Shown here: piece by piece, positions 19,457-30,057 of the stretch
How the letters are laid out: each line of letters opens with the position of its first letter
How positions within the stretch are numbered: the stretch's first letter is position 1
DNA from: Rhodospirillales bacterium
GTDB taxonomy: Bacteria > Pseudomonadota > Alphaproteobacteria > Rhodospirillales > Shumkoniaceae
Direction: 5' to 3'
Assembly: GCA_014859895.1 (NCBI GenBank)
Contig: JACZKS010000157.1
Location: 1-64,000, forward strand
Length of the DNA stretch: 64,000 nucleotides
Made by a program: the position numbers and the translations under genes
Notes under the pieces: model-generated
What the model was told of the DNA's origin: nothing
Seen by the model: the letters and a program-made list of their open reading frames with translations, nothing else
Databases searched by the model: none

Positions 19457-20983
19457 TCAGCCCTGAGCGATGCGCACAGCCTCGAAGCGCAGGCGGCCCT
19501 GCCCTTCGATCAACAGTAGCACCGACTTACGGCCGGTCTTCTTGGCCGTTTCCACGAGGTCGGCAACCTGGCTCGGCGAATCGGCATCTTCCTGGCTTAC
19601 CTCGACGATGAGATCGCCCGGGCGAATGCCCTTCTCGGCCGCGGGACCACCCTCGTCAACGGCGACGACGACCACACCCTTGGCGTCGGCAGCCAGGTCG
19701 AAACGCTGACGCAGCGCATCGTTGACAGCGGCGACGGTCAATCCGAGAGGGGCGATCTTCTTGTCCTGTCCCGGCAGGCCGGCAGTGCCGCCATCCTGCG
19801 GGCGCGCCGCCATCTGGGCTTCGCCCGCCTCCAGTTCGCCCACCTTGACCTTGACCGACATCCGCTTGTTGTCGCGCCACAGAACCACATCGACGGTCTG
19901 GCCGACCGGAGTTTCGGCAACGATGCGGGGCAAGCGGCGCATTTGCGTGACGTCCTTGCCGTCGAATTGCAGGATGACGTCCCCCGCCCGGATCTTGCCG
20001 ACCTCGGCCGGGCCATCCTTGATCACGCTGGCAACCAGCGCGCCGCGAGTTTCCTTGAGCCCCAGCGTCTCGGCGATCTCGTCGGTCACCGTCTGGATGT
20101 GAACGCCAAGCCAGCCGCGCTTCACGGTGCCGGTCTCGATCAACTGCTTGACGACCGGCACCGCCATGGCGCTGGGAATGGCGAAACCGATGCCGATGCT
20201 TCCTCCCGACGGCGAGAAGATGGCGGTGTTGATGCCGACCACCTCGCCTTCGAGGTTGAACATCGGGCCGCCGGAATTGCCTCGGTTGATCGAAGCGTCG
20301 GTCTGAAGGAAATCGTCGTAGGGGCCGGTGTTGATGTCGCGCCCGCGGGCCGAGATGATGCCCGCCGTCACCGTGCCGCCGAGGCCGAACGGATTGCCGA
20401 TGGCCAGCACCCAGTCGCCGACGCGAAGCGCGTCGGAATCGCCGAACTTGACGGCGGGAAGCTGGCGGTCGGACTTCACCTTGAGGACCGCGAGGTCCGT
20501 CTTCGGGTCGTGACCGACCAATTCCGCCGGCAGTTGCGTGTCATCCTGGAGGATGACGGTGATCTCCTCGGCGTCCTGGATCACGTGGTTGTTGGTCACC
20601 ACGTAGCCACCCGAATCGATGATGAAACCCGAGCCCAGCGAGGTGGCCTTGCGTTGCTGCTGGGGCTGGTTGCGATCGAAGAATTCCTTGAAGAACTCCT
20701 CGAACGGCGATCCCGGCGGCAGTTGCGGAAGCTCGGGTCCGCTGCGGCCGCGCACGCTTTGGGTGGTTGACACGTTGACCACCGCCGGAAGCAGCTTTTC
20801 GGCCAAATCCGAAAAGCTGCCGGGCATCGTTTTTGCCTGGGCGGCCACCGAGGCCGCCATCAAGGCCAGTGCCACGATGGCGGCCAGGAACCATGCCAGC
20901 ACCTGGCTGCCATCCTGACGGCGCGACATCACAACGACGCGCGCGTCACGCCGGGACCGGACATCATGAATACGGGAACGCAT
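19457..20983 (-). CDS. Periplasmic serine protease of the HtrA/DegP family
   Basis: This Do-type protease and chaperone handles misfolded envelope proteins. An N-terminal hydrophobic segment (LAWFLAAIVALALMAASVA) acts as signal or anchor. The trypsin-like domain has the full triad: His in NNHVI, Asp in KTDLAVLK and Ser in GNSGGP. Two PDZ domains follow (RGWLGVHIQ onward, and the last 100 residues), as in DegP/DegQ. The start is uncertain: ATGs at 21001, 20995, 20983 and 20929 are in frame; 20929 gives the cleanest signal peptide but no ribosome site. It ends the hflK-hflC-DUF2065-htrA cluster. Confidence 0.93.
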   Translation of the reverse strand: MRSRIHDVRSRRDARVVVMSRRQDGSQVLAWFLAAIVALALMAASVAAQAKTMPGSFSDLAEKLLPAVVNVSTTQSVRGRSGPELPQLPPGSPFEEFFKEFFDRNQPQQQRKATSLGSGFIIDSGGYVVTNNHVIQDAEEITVILQDDTQLPAELVGHDPKTDLAVLKVKSDRQLPAVKFGDSDALRVGDWVLAIGNPFGLGGTVTAGIISARGRDINTGPYDDFLQTDASINRGNSGGPMFNLEGEVVGINTAIFSPSGGSIGIGFAIPSAMAVPVVKQLIETGTVKRGWLGVHIQTVTDEIAETLGLKETRGALVASVIKDGPAEVGKIRAGDVILQFDGKDVTQMRRLPRIVAETPVGQTVDVVLWRDNKRMSVKVKVGELEAGEAQMAARPQDGGTAGLPGQDKKIAPLGLTVAAVNDALRQRFDLAADAKGVVVVAVDEGGPAAEKGIRPGDLIVEVSQEDADSPSQVADLVETAKKTGRKSVLLLIEGQGRLRFEAVRIAQG

Positions 20984-21165
20984 CACTTCGGCCATCTCCA
21001 TCGCCCAATATAATGAATCAACTATACGCAAAGATAAGGAAAAGGTCTGTGATTGATCTAATCCCGGGGCCACGGTCTTTCAACCCGTCGGCCGGCCTCC
21101 GGAGATATCCTTGTGCCGCCGAAATATGGCAATTTCCGGGCCATCCGCAGTCTCTCTTCGAGAGC

Positions 21166-21351
21166 CTATCCGCGGACTATCCAGACCACGCTGACACCGA
21201 CGACGGCGGCCACCAGGCCGGCCGTACGCAGGTGCGAGGCCGGCTGGGTCTGCAGCTTGGCCATGGCCGCCTTCATGCCATCGGGAAACAGCGCATAGAG
21301 CAGCCCCTCGATAGCGATCGCCAAACCGACGGCGGTGATCAGATCGGACAT
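21166..21351 (-). CDS. DUF2065 (YjeT-like) small membrane protein
   Basis: The 61-residue protein has two hydrophobic segments, one after the MSDLITAVGLAIAIEGL start and one near the C-terminus (VAAVVGVSVVWIV). Between them is the family stretch YALFPDGMKAAM. The ATG at 21351 has GGGGGAG upstream; the longer frame to 21552 overlaps hflC and lacks a ribosome site. Position between hflC and htrA matches the gene order in many proteobacteria. The function is unknown. Confidence 0.85.
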   Translation of the reverse strand: MSDLITAVGLAIAIEGLLYALFPDGMKAAMAKLQTQPASHLRTAGLVAAVVGVSVVWIVRG

Positions 21352-21419
21352 TTCTCCCCCAACTCGACGAAAGGGCGCTGGTTTCACCCAGCGCCCCCGT
21401 CTCTGCTTATTCGTACCGG

Positions 21420-22307
21420 CTACTTCGCCGGCTGTTCGACCCCTTGACCGGGCAGTCCGCCGAAGAAGCGGAAGAACTCGTTGTCCGGCGGGCCAACGTA
21501 GCGGGTGTTTTCGCCACTCAAGCCCAGACGCATGGCGTCCATCGACACCCAAAAGTCGAAGAATTTCTCGTCCCGGCCGTAAGCATCGTTGTAGGTGCGC
21601 TGGGCCTCGGCCTCACCCTCGCCGCGGAGAATTTCGGACCGGCGGTTGGCGTTGGCCAGGATGATGGTGCGCTGCTTGTCGGCATCGGCCTTGATGCGAC
21701 GCGATTCGGCATCGCCCTCGGCCCGGATCTTGCGGGCCTCCTGCTCGCGCTGCGTCTGCATGCGGCGGAAAATAGCCTGGCTGTTTTCCTCGGGCAGATC
21801 GACGCGTTTGATCCTGACGTCGATGACGTCGATCCCGAACGATTGGCCCTGGTCGTGGGTCCGTTTGGCGATCACCTGGATGAGCTTGGCACGTTCCTCG
21901 GTCAACAGACGAGCCAGTTCGACCTCGCCGAAGACGGCACGCAGATTGGAGTTGATGACATTGCCAAGCCGTTGGCGCATCCCGAACTCGTTGTTGACGG
22001 TCTGGAAAAACAGCAACGGATCGATGATGCGGTAACGAGCGAAGGCGTTCACCACCAGCTGCTTCTGGTCGCGGGTCGGTACTTCTTCGGTTTCGGCGTC
22101 GAAATCAAGCACCCGCTTGTCGAACTTGGCGACGTTCTGCAGCAGGGGATACTTGAAGTGAAGGCCCGGCGCCGTCACGGTGCGGATCGGCTCACCGAAC
22201 TGCAGGACCAGGGCCTGCTCGTCCTGGCGCACGGTGAATAGCGACGAGAAGCCCAGGAAGCCGGCGACGATGACGACGATGCCGAGGATTAAAAGGGGTG
22301 CGCGCAT
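21420..22307 (-). CDS. hflC: FtsH protease modulator HflC
   Basis: HflC is an SPFH/band-7 membrane protein that forms a complex with HflK and controls the membrane protease FtsH. The 295 residues comprise one N-terminal membrane helix (about 5-24) and the SPFH domain with VRQDEQALVLQFG. A long charged helix rich in E, R and Q follows (about 190-250). The product starts 2 bases after the hflK stop. No defects are seen. Confidence 0.95.
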   Translation of the reverse strand: MRAPLLILGIVVIVAGFLGFSSLFTVRQDEQALVLQFGEPIRTVTAPGLHFKYPLLQNVAKFDKRVLDFDAETEEVPTRDQKQLVVNAFARYRIIDPLLFFQTVNNEFGMRQRLGNVINSNLRAVFGEVELARLLTEERAKLIQVIAKRTHDQGQSFGIDVIDVRIKRVDLPEENSQAIFRRMQTQREQEARKIRAEGDAESRRIKADADKQRTIILANANRRSEILRGEGEAEAQRTYNDAYGRDEKFFDFWVSMDAMRLGLSGENTRYVGPPDNEFFRFFGGLPGQGVEQPAK

Positions 22308-22309
22308 GA

Positions 22310-23434
22310 TTACTTCCCTCCCGTCGTCGTACCCGCCGCCCCTGCACCGGCACCGCGGCCGGTCAGGGCGTCGAGCGGCAGATAGGGAACGACGCCGCTA
22401 CCCCCTCCCACCCGAGTGTCGATCAGCACTTTGTCCATCCCGGCCATGATTGCACGCATGGTTTCGAGATAGATGCGGCGCGTGGTGACGTTCTTTTCCT
22501 TGAGGTACTGCTCGTAGACCAACAGGAAGCGTTGCGCCTCGCCGGTGGCCAGGGCGATCTTTTGCTCTCGAAAGCCTTCGGCGTCCTTGATGATCCTTTG
22601 CGATTCGCCTTCGGCCCGCTCCACCACCTCGTTGAGATAGGCCGTCGCTTCATTGACAGCACGCTCCTTGTCGGCGCGCGCCGCCTGGACGTCGCGGAAG
22701 GCGTCCAGCACCTTGCCCGGCGGATCGATCTTCTGAAGTTGAACCTGTTGGATCTGGATGCCCGATCCGTACCAATCGAGGATGCGCTGGATGAGATCCT
22801 GAGCGTCCTTTTCGATCTGCACGCGACCCTGGGTGCGGGCGTACTCGAAGAGGTTCTTGCCGACGATCTCGCGCAACGCCGCCTCGGAGGCGTCCTTGAC
22901 CGTCGCATCCTGGTTGCGGATGTTGAACAGGAACTTCCCAGCGTCGTTGACGTACCAGAACACTGCCGCCTGGATGTCGATGATGTTCTCGTCGCCGGTC
23001 AGCATCAGGCTTTCCTGGGGCACCGCGCGCAGCACGCCGCCCCGCTGGCCGGTACCGCCCTCGCGGAAACCCACTTCGACGCGGTTGACGCGGGTCACCT
23101 GGGGCGTCATCACCTCGCCGATCGGCGCCGGCGGCCACCAATGAAGACCCGGCCCGGTGGTTTGCTGCCACTTCCCGAACAACAGCTCGACGCCCTGCTC
23201 GGCCGGCTGGACACGATAGATCCCCGTTGCCATCCACAGCGCCAACACCGCGATGACGGCGATGACAAGGCCCTTACCGGCCCCCATCCCGCCCGGCAGG
23301 AATTGTTTGAACCGATCCTGGCTGCGCCGAATGAGCTCTTCGAAGTCGGGTGGCCGCGGTCCTGACGGTCCGCGCCCCCACGGGCCCTGACCACCGCCGC
23401 CCCAAGGGCCGCCGCCCTGTGGATTCCATGCCAT
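22310..23434 (-). CDS. hflK: FtsH protease modulator HflK
   Basis: The 374-residue SPFH protein partners HflC. Its cytoplasmic N-terminus is the usual Gly/Pro/Trp-rich stretch (MAWNPQGGGPWGGGG). A membrane helix follows (about residues 55-70), then the SPFH domain beginning YRVQPAEQGVELLFGKW and a long coiled region. It is the first gene of the cluster and is divergent from mrp across 190 bases. Confidence 0.95.
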   Translation of the reverse strand: MAWNPQGGGPWGGGGQGPWGRGPSGPRPPDFEELIRRSQDRFKQFLPGGMGAGKGLVIAVIAVLALWMATGIYRVQPAEQGVELLFGKWQQTTGPGLHWWPPAPIGEVMTPQVTRVNRVEVGFREGGTGQRGGVLRAVPQESLMLTGDENIIDIQAAVFWYVNDAGKFLFNIRNQDATVKDASEAALREIVGKNLFEYARTQGRVQIEKDAQDLIQRILDWYGSGIQIQQVQLQKIDPPGKVLDAFRDVQAARADKERAVNEATAYLNEVVERAEGESQRIIKDAEGFREQKIALATGEAQRFLLVYEQYLKEKNVTTRRIYLETMRAIMAGMDKVLIDTRVGGGSGVVPYLPLDALTGRGAGAGAAGTTTGGK

Positions 23435-23624
23435 ATCGGTGCGTTCCTTTCACGTCTTCCTGAATGATCGGGAAATGGGCTTTGTGTTTTAACAAGCGGC
23501 TTCGTATATCTACCGCATTGCCTCTTTAGTTTACCCGTTAGGTTATAGGACTGCCCGGCCGGCCACGCAATGTCAAGCGGCCTGCCTCGCCCCGATATCG
23601 AAGTTGTTGGCGGAGTTTTCAAGC

Positions 23625-24737
23625 ATGGCCCAAGTCAGCGAACAAGAAGTGCTGGAGGCCCTTTCCAGGGTCGTCGACGAGGAAAAGAACCAGGATATCG
23701 TCTCCCTTGGCATGGTCACCGGCCTGCAGGTTAAGCAGGGCCACGTCGCCTTTGCCCTCCAGGTCGAACCCGAACGGGGCCCCCGCCTGGAGCCTCTGCG
23801 CAAGACTGCCGAACAAACCGTCCACGCCCTGCCCGGCGTGTTGACCGCCACCGTCGTTCTGACTGCCGAACGCCAAGCGGAATCGAAGCCGGCCCCTCAA
23901 GCCCACGGCCACGGGCACAAGGATGAACCGCTGCTGCCCCAGGTGCGCGCCATTGTCGCCGTCGCCTCGGGCAAGGGTGGCGTCGGCAAGTCGACGACCG
24001 CCGTCAACCTCGCGCTGGCGCTGGCGGTGCGCGGGCTCAAGGTCGGCGTCCTCGACGCCGACATCTACGGCCCCTCGATCCCGCGCATGCTGGGCATCAA
24101 GGGCCAGCCGACGTCGAGCGACGGAAAGTCGATCAACCCGATGCGCAATCACGGCGTGGAGTGCATGTCGATCGGCTTCCTGGTCGAGGAGGAAATGCCG
24201 ATCATCTGGCGCGGGCCGATGGTGATGAGCGCGCTGGAACAGATGATGAAGGACGTGCGGTGGAGCCCGCTCGACATCATGGTCGTAGACATGCCGCCCG
24301 GTACCGGCGATGCCCAATTGACGATGGCCCAACGAGTCCCTCTGATCGGTGCGGTGATCGTGTCGACTCCCCAGGACATCGCGCTGGCCGATGCCAGGAA
24401 GGGGCTCAACATGTTCCGCAAGGTCAACGTGCCGGTCCTGGGCATCGTCGAGAACATGAGCTATTTCGCCTGCCCGCACTGCGGCGAGCGCACCGACATC
24501 TTCAGCCACGGCGGCGCCAGGGCCGAAGCCGAGTTGTTGGGCGTCGACTGCCTGGGCGAGGTGCCGCTCGACATCGTCATCCGCGAAACCTCGGATGGCG
24601 GCAACCCGATCGTCGTCTCCGACCCCTCCTCGCCGCATGCCAAGGCCTATCTCGATATTGCCGACAAGGTCTGGGTCAAGGTGGAGGCGGAACTCGCCGA
24701 GCGAGAACGGGCGGCGCCCCGTATTCTCGTGCAGTAG
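23625..24737 (+). CDS. mrp: Fe-S carrier ATPase Mrp/ApbC
   Basis: Mrp binds and transfers iron-sulfur clusters to apo-proteins. The 370 residues comprise an N-terminal MIP18-type domain (about 1-85), a His/Pro-rich linker, and a P-loop NTPase. The latter has a deviant Walker A GKGGVGKS at 116-123 and the cluster-binding CxxC in FACPHCG. ATG 23625 with GGAG nine bases upstream is preferred over a TTG 21 bases earlier. Users of such clusters nearby include NadA, ThiC and FumA. Confidence 0.95.
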   Translation: MAQVSEQEVLEALSRVVDEEKNQDIVSLGMVTGLQVKQGHVAFALQVEPERGPRLEPLRKTAEQTVHALPGVLTATVVLTAERQAESKPAPQAHGHGHKDEPLLPQVRAIVAVASGKGGVGKSTTAVNLALALAVRGLKVGVLDADIYGPSIPRMLGIKGQPTSSDGKSINPMRNHGVECMSIGFLVEEEMPIIWRGPMVMSALEQMMKDVRWSPLDIMVVDMPPGTGDAQLTMAQRVPLIGAVIVSTPQDIALADARKGLNMFRKVNVPVLGIVENMSYFACPHCGERTDIFSHGGARAEAELLGVDCLGEVPLDIVIRETSDGGNPIVVSDPSSPHAKAYLDIADKVWVKVEAELAERERAAPRILVQ

Positions 24738-24762
24738 GCATCTTTCCTTCGGCCGCACAGGC

Positions 24763-24784
24763 GGGCCGCCCCCGGGGGCGGCCC
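24763..24784. terminator. GC palindrome between mrp and nadC
   Basis: A perfect 22-base palindrome lies between the converging mrp and nadC genes. It lacks a clear T tract, so terminator function is only likely. Confidence 0.45.
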
Positions 24785-24802
24785 GTTCCGTTTCCGCCGC
24801 CC

Positions 24803-25663
24803 TCAACGGTATTGAAAATCCAACGCGACGTCGAAGTTGCGCACCGAATGGGTCAGCCAGCCCAGCGAAATCAGGTCCACCCCCGCCGCCGCCACCGCCG
24901 CGATGCGATCCGGCGTGATGCCGCCCGACGCTTCGGTCAGGAAACGTCCTTTGACCCGCCGCACCGCCTCGCCGAGGGTATCGGAGGCCATGTTGTCGAG
25001 AAGCACGGCGTCGACGCCCCCCAATGCCAGCACCCGGTCCAACTGATCCAGGGTATCGACTTCGATCTCGACCTTGACCATGTGGCCCGCCCGTTCCTTC
25101 ACCCTCGCCAACGCGGCGTCGATGCCGCCGACGGCGGCGATGTGATTGTCCTTGATGAGAATGCCGTCATCGAGCCCGAAACGGTGATTGCCGCCGCCCC
25201 CCATCCTGACCGCGTACTTGTCGAAGATGCGCAAGGTAGGTGCCGTCTTGCGGGTACATACCACCGTCGCCTTGGTCCCCCGGCAGGCCGCCACCGCCCG
25301 CGCCGTGGCGGTGGCGATGCCGCACATGCGACCTAGAAGATTGAGCGCCACCCGCTCCGCCGACAAGATGGCCCGTGCCGGGCCGCTGAGGGTGGCCAAC
25401 GTCGTGGCCGCGACGACGGTGGCGCCGTCGGCAATGTGGCAGCGGACGGCCACGGCGGGATCGAGCATCGTAAAGGCGGAAAGAGCCGGCGCCAGTCCAG
25501 CCACCCGGCCGGCTTCGCGAGCCACCAGGTGGGCAACGGCCTGGCTTTGCGGGTCGACCAGGGCATCGGTGGTGAGGTCGCCGGCCCGGCCCAGATCCTC
25601 CTCAAGGGCCCTGCGCACGATCGGTTCGTACTGCACCTCATGCAGGCCGCAATGGGGCGTCAT
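24803..25663 (-). CDS. nadC: Nicotinate-nucleotide pyrophosphorylase (carboxylating)
   Basis: NadC (QPRTase) converts quinolinate and PRPP to nicotinate mononucleotide in de novo NAD synthesis. The 286-residue protein has the N-terminal alpha/beta domain (LEEDLGRAGDLTTDA). The barrel domain contains TRKTAPTLR and ILIKDNHI, and its C-terminal end has EASGGI and DLISLGWLTHS. Its ATG overlaps the nadA stop as ATGA, so the two are translationally coupled. The frame's extension to 25864 lies inside nadA and is not used. Confidence 0.96.
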   Translation of the reverse strand: MTPHCGLHEVQYEPIVRRALEEDLGRAGDLTTDALVDPQSQAVAHLVAREAGRVAGLAPALSAFTMLDPAVAVRCHIADGATVVAATTLATLSGPARAILSAERVALNLLGRMCGIATATARAVAACRGTKATVVCTRKTAPTLRIFDKYAVRMGGGGNHRFGLDDGILIKDNHIAAVGGIDAALARVKERAGHMVKVEIEVDTLDQLDRVLALGGVDAVLLDNMASDTLGEAVRRVKGRFLTEASGGITPDRIAAVAAAGVDLISLGWLTHSVRNFDVALDFQYR

Positions 25664-26664
25664 CGGCTCAGCTCCAACATGCGAGCCACCGCCCGGCGGG
25701 CCGGTTCGGCCAGGTCCGGCGCGATCTCGACGGCGGGACGGAGGAATTCGAGCGAAGCCAGGATGTTCTCCAGCGTGATCCGCTTCATGTGCGGACAAAG
25801 ATTGCACGGGCGCACGAAGTCGATATCGGGATGTGCGGCGGCCACGTTGTCGCTCATCGAGCACTCGGTGACCAGGAGCACCCGGGCCGGCCGGCGCTCT
25901 TCGACGTAATCGATCATCTGCTGCGTGGAGCCCACGTAGTCGGCGGCATCCAGTACATCAGGTGGGCACTCGGGATGGGCCAGTACGAACAATCCAGCGA
26001 AATCCCGGCGGAACCCTTCGATCTCGGCGCCGGTAAACCGCTCGTGGACCTCGCAGTGGCCGCGCCAGGAGATGATCTCGACCTCGGTGTGGCGGGCCAC
26101 ATGCTTGGCCAGATACTCGTCGGGCAGGAAGATGACGCGGGGCACACCCAACGCCTCGACGATTTTAACCGCGTTTCCCGATGTGCAGCAGACGTCGGAA
26201 TGCGCCTTCACCTCGACCGAGGTGTTGACGTAGGACACCACGGGCACGCCGGGATGGCGGCGGCGCAAAGCGCGAACGTCGGCTCCGGTGATCGAGGAGG
26301 CCAGCGAACAGCCGGCCCCAAGATCGGGAATGAGCACGGTCTTGTCGGGGTTGAGCAGCTTGGCCGTCTCGGCCATGAAATGGACGCCGGCCAGCACGAT
26401 CACCTCGGCGCCGCATTGCGTCGCCTGGCGGGCGAGCGCCAGGGAATCCCCTACCATGTCGGCCACCCCGTGAAAGATTTCGGGCGTCTGGTAGTTGTGG
26501 GCCAGGATGACGGCGTTGCGGCTTTCCTTCAGTTCGTTGATGCGGGCGATCAGCGGAGCATGGAATGGCCATTCCGCCTCGGGGATGACGTGCCTGAGGC
26601 GTTCGAAAGTCGGCTGCGTCGCCGCCCGTACGGCAGGCGTAAATCCCAAATCGGCTCCAGCCAA
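25660..26664 (-). CDS. nadA: Quinolinate synthase
   Basis: NadA condenses iminoaspartate with dihydroxyacetone phosphate to quinolinate using a [4Fe-4S] cluster. The 334-residue protein shows the HNYQTPEI start of the fold and cysteine ligands in GAGCSLASS (Cys119), HPECPP and CNLCPHMKR. The start codon is TTG at 26664, supported by AAGGAGG eight bases upstream. Two NrtR-type operators lie just ahead of the gene. nadB, which would supply iminoaspartate, is not in the window. Confidence 0.95.
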   Translation of the reverse strand: MAGADLGFTPAVRAATQPTFERLRHVIPEAEWPFHAPLIARINELKESRNAVILAHNYQTPEIFHGVADMVGDSLALARQATQCGAEVIVLAGVHFMAETAKLLNPDKTVLIPDLGAGCSLASSITGADVRALRRRHPGVPVVSYVNTSVEVKAHSDVCCTSGNAVKIVEALGVPRVIFLPDEYLAKHVARHTEVEIISWRGHCEVHERFTGAEIEGFRRDFAGLFVLAHPECPPDVLDAADYVGSTQQMIDYVEERRPARVLLVTECSMSDNVAAAHPDIDFVRPCNLCPHMKRITLENILASLEFLRPAVEIAPDLAEPARRAVARMLELSR

Positions 26665-26692
26665 TGGTCGGTCCTCCTTAAGTCCCTACATT

Positions 26693-26713
26693 TTATGCTC
26701 ATATGGAGCATAA
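26693..26713. promoter_or_regulatory. Proximal NrtR operator (nadA)
   Basis: A perfect inverted repeat TTATGCTC - 5 bases - GAGCATAA. Its centre is 24 bases from that of the second site, and it overlaps the expected transcription start of nadA. The palindrome and its location fit NrtR repression of NAD synthesis. Confidence 0.8.
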
Positions 26714-26716
26714 TTA

Positions 26717-26737
26717 TTATGCTACATTTGAGCATAA
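26717..26737. promoter_or_regulatory. Distal NrtR operator (nadA)
   Basis: A second copy of the motif, TTATGCTA - 5 bases - GAGCATAA, with one mismatch between the arms. It overlaps the -10 and spacer of the candidate nadA promoter. Confidence 0.78.
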
Positions 26738-26748
26738 TTGGGAGTCAA
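26719..26748 (-). promoter_or_regulatory. Candidate nadA promoter
   Basis: A -35 TTGACT (26748-26743) and a -10 TAGCAT (26724-26719) are 18 bases apart on the minus strand. Both operators fall on or just after it, which would block polymerase. Confidence 0.5.
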
Positions 26749-26798
26749 GGCCGATCTTTCCGGACGTTCGCCGGCGCGCGCAAACTTCAGCAGGGAAA

Positions 26799-27833
26799 TC
26801 AGCCGCCGACCCGCACCGTCGGGATGCCGACGCCCGGCGCCACCCGCTCGTGCAGAACCTCGCGGCGGAAGCGGAACAGCTCGGCCGGCCTGCCCCGACC
26901 GGTAGCTTCAAGCTGGCCGGTCGGTTCGACCAGGCCGCCGGCCTGGAGCAGCCGGCGGAAATTCTGTTTGTGCAGGCGTTTTCCCGACAGCGCCTCGACC
27001 ACCCGCTGCAACTGCAGCAGCGTGAAGCTGGGCGGCAGCAAGTCGAAAACCAGCGGACGGTACCTGAGCTTGCCGCGCAGGCGGCCCATGGCGGTGGCGA
27101 GGATGCGCCGGTTGTCGAGCGCCATCGGCCGGCCCAGGAAGCGCGCGGCCTCCTCGTCGACGGGCTGCGGATCGGCCAGGCAGCCGTCCTGCGCCGCCTC
27201 GGGAATCAGCCTCGCCTCGTAGAGCAGCTCATAGCGGTCCAGCGTCCGTTCGATGTCCCACTGCTCGTCGACGCCAAAACATTGCGCCACGCGGCCGGCC
27301 CGGGCCCGGCGTTCCCAATCGTCGGCGGCCTGGAATACCCAGGCGTCCAATCGCGGCCGGACGATGCCCTCGATGACGGGCGGACGGCCCTTGCGCCAGT
27401 CCTCCCAAGGGAAGAAATCGTACCAATCGCACCACTCGGCCTCGCCGGTGCCGGTCAGCGGTGCCTCGTGGACCAGCGCCAGATAGCCGACCGAGACGAC
27501 GCGCGGCCCGCCCGCGGCCTCGCGCGGGTCGCGAAAGCGGTCGCCGAAGGTATAGAGCTGCTCGACATAGCGCAGCTTGAGCCCGGTCAGTTCCTCGACC
27601 CACAGCCGCAGGCCCAGTTCCAGGGTCCGGTGGCGTTCCGGCTGAAAGGGGCCGAAGGGCAGGGCGAGTGCGGATTCGCCGCCCACCGGAAGGCCGCCGC
27701 GCTGCACCGGGGTGGCCAGTTCATGGGTCATGCGCCGCACCGCCAGCACGCGCGGCACCTCGTTGGTCACCGCGACGGTGACCGCCGACAACCCCAAAGC
27801 CGTTTGCTGCGCCGCCATGCCGCCGCTTCCCAT
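26799..27833 (-). CDS. nrtR: NrtR-type NUDIX transcriptional regulator of NAD metabolism
   Basis: The 344-residue protein has an N-terminal NUDIX-like domain (about 15-210) and a C-terminal winged helix (about 240-325), with LQLQRVVEAL and HKQNFRRLL. The NUDIX box is degenerate: the catalytic REUxEE stretch reads RLWVEEL. The domain is therefore probably a ligand sensor, not a hydrolase; known NrtRs sense ADP-ribose. GGGGAG lies eight bases before ATG 27833. The gene is upstream of nadA-nadC on the same strand, and the paired palindromes between them are its likely target. Confidence 0.88.
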   Translation of the reverse strand: MGSGGMAAQQTALGLSAVTVAVTNEVPRVLAVRRMTHELATPVQRGGLPVGGESALALPFGPFQPERHRTLELGLRLWVEELTGLKLRYVEQLYTFGDRFRDPREAAGGPRVVSVGYLALVHEAPLTGTGEAEWCDWYDFFPWEDWRKGRPPVIEGIVRPRLDAWVFQAADDWERRARAGRVAQCFGVDEQWDIERTLDRYELLYEARLIPEAAQDGCLADPQPVDEEAARFLGRPMALDNRRILATAMGRLRGKLRYRPLVFDLLPPSFTLLQLQRVVEALSGKRLHKQNFRRLLQAGGLVEPTGQLEATGRGRPAELFRFRREVLHERVAPGVGIPTVRVGG

Positions 27834-27851
27834 CCATTGAACTCCCCCGGC

Positions 27852-27879
27852 AAATTACATCAAGAAAATTACATCAAGA
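27852..27879. repeat. Perfect 14-bp tandem duplication
   Basis: AAATTACATCAAGA occurs twice head to tail, between the divergent nrtR and thiC units, 19 bases before the nrtR ATG. It may be a regulatory duplication or simple slippage. Confidence 0.8.
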
Positions 27880-27956
27880 GAGGAGGGATTGGCGATGTTT
27901 CCGCTCGGGCGGTACAACGGCCTTGAAAGGGCTGCCGCTTCCTTTTAGCCTAACTG

Positions 27957-29929
<1,973 letters not shown>

Positions 29930-29951
29930 AGACGCGGCATCAATTTAGTAG

Positions 29952-30035
29952 CCGCAGATGAACACAGATACTTTTTAATCGCCGAAGGCGAATAGGTTTT
30001 TTCCTCAATCTGTGTTCATCTGTGTTCATCTGTGG
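29952..30035. repeat. Inverted and direct CAGATGAACACAG repeats downstream of thiC
   Basis: One copy (29952-29969) is inverted relative to two overlapping direct copies (30008-30035), giving a 17/18-bp arm match and a long hairpin. The 28-base block 30008-30035 matches 30433-30460 at 24 of 28 positions in the same orientation, so direct repeats flank the GxxExxY gene. A small hairpin TCGCC-GAA-GGCGA followed by six T lies inside, probably the thiC terminator. Confidence 0.8.
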
Positions 30036-30057
30036 CAAAATTTTCTCTCCGGCGCGA

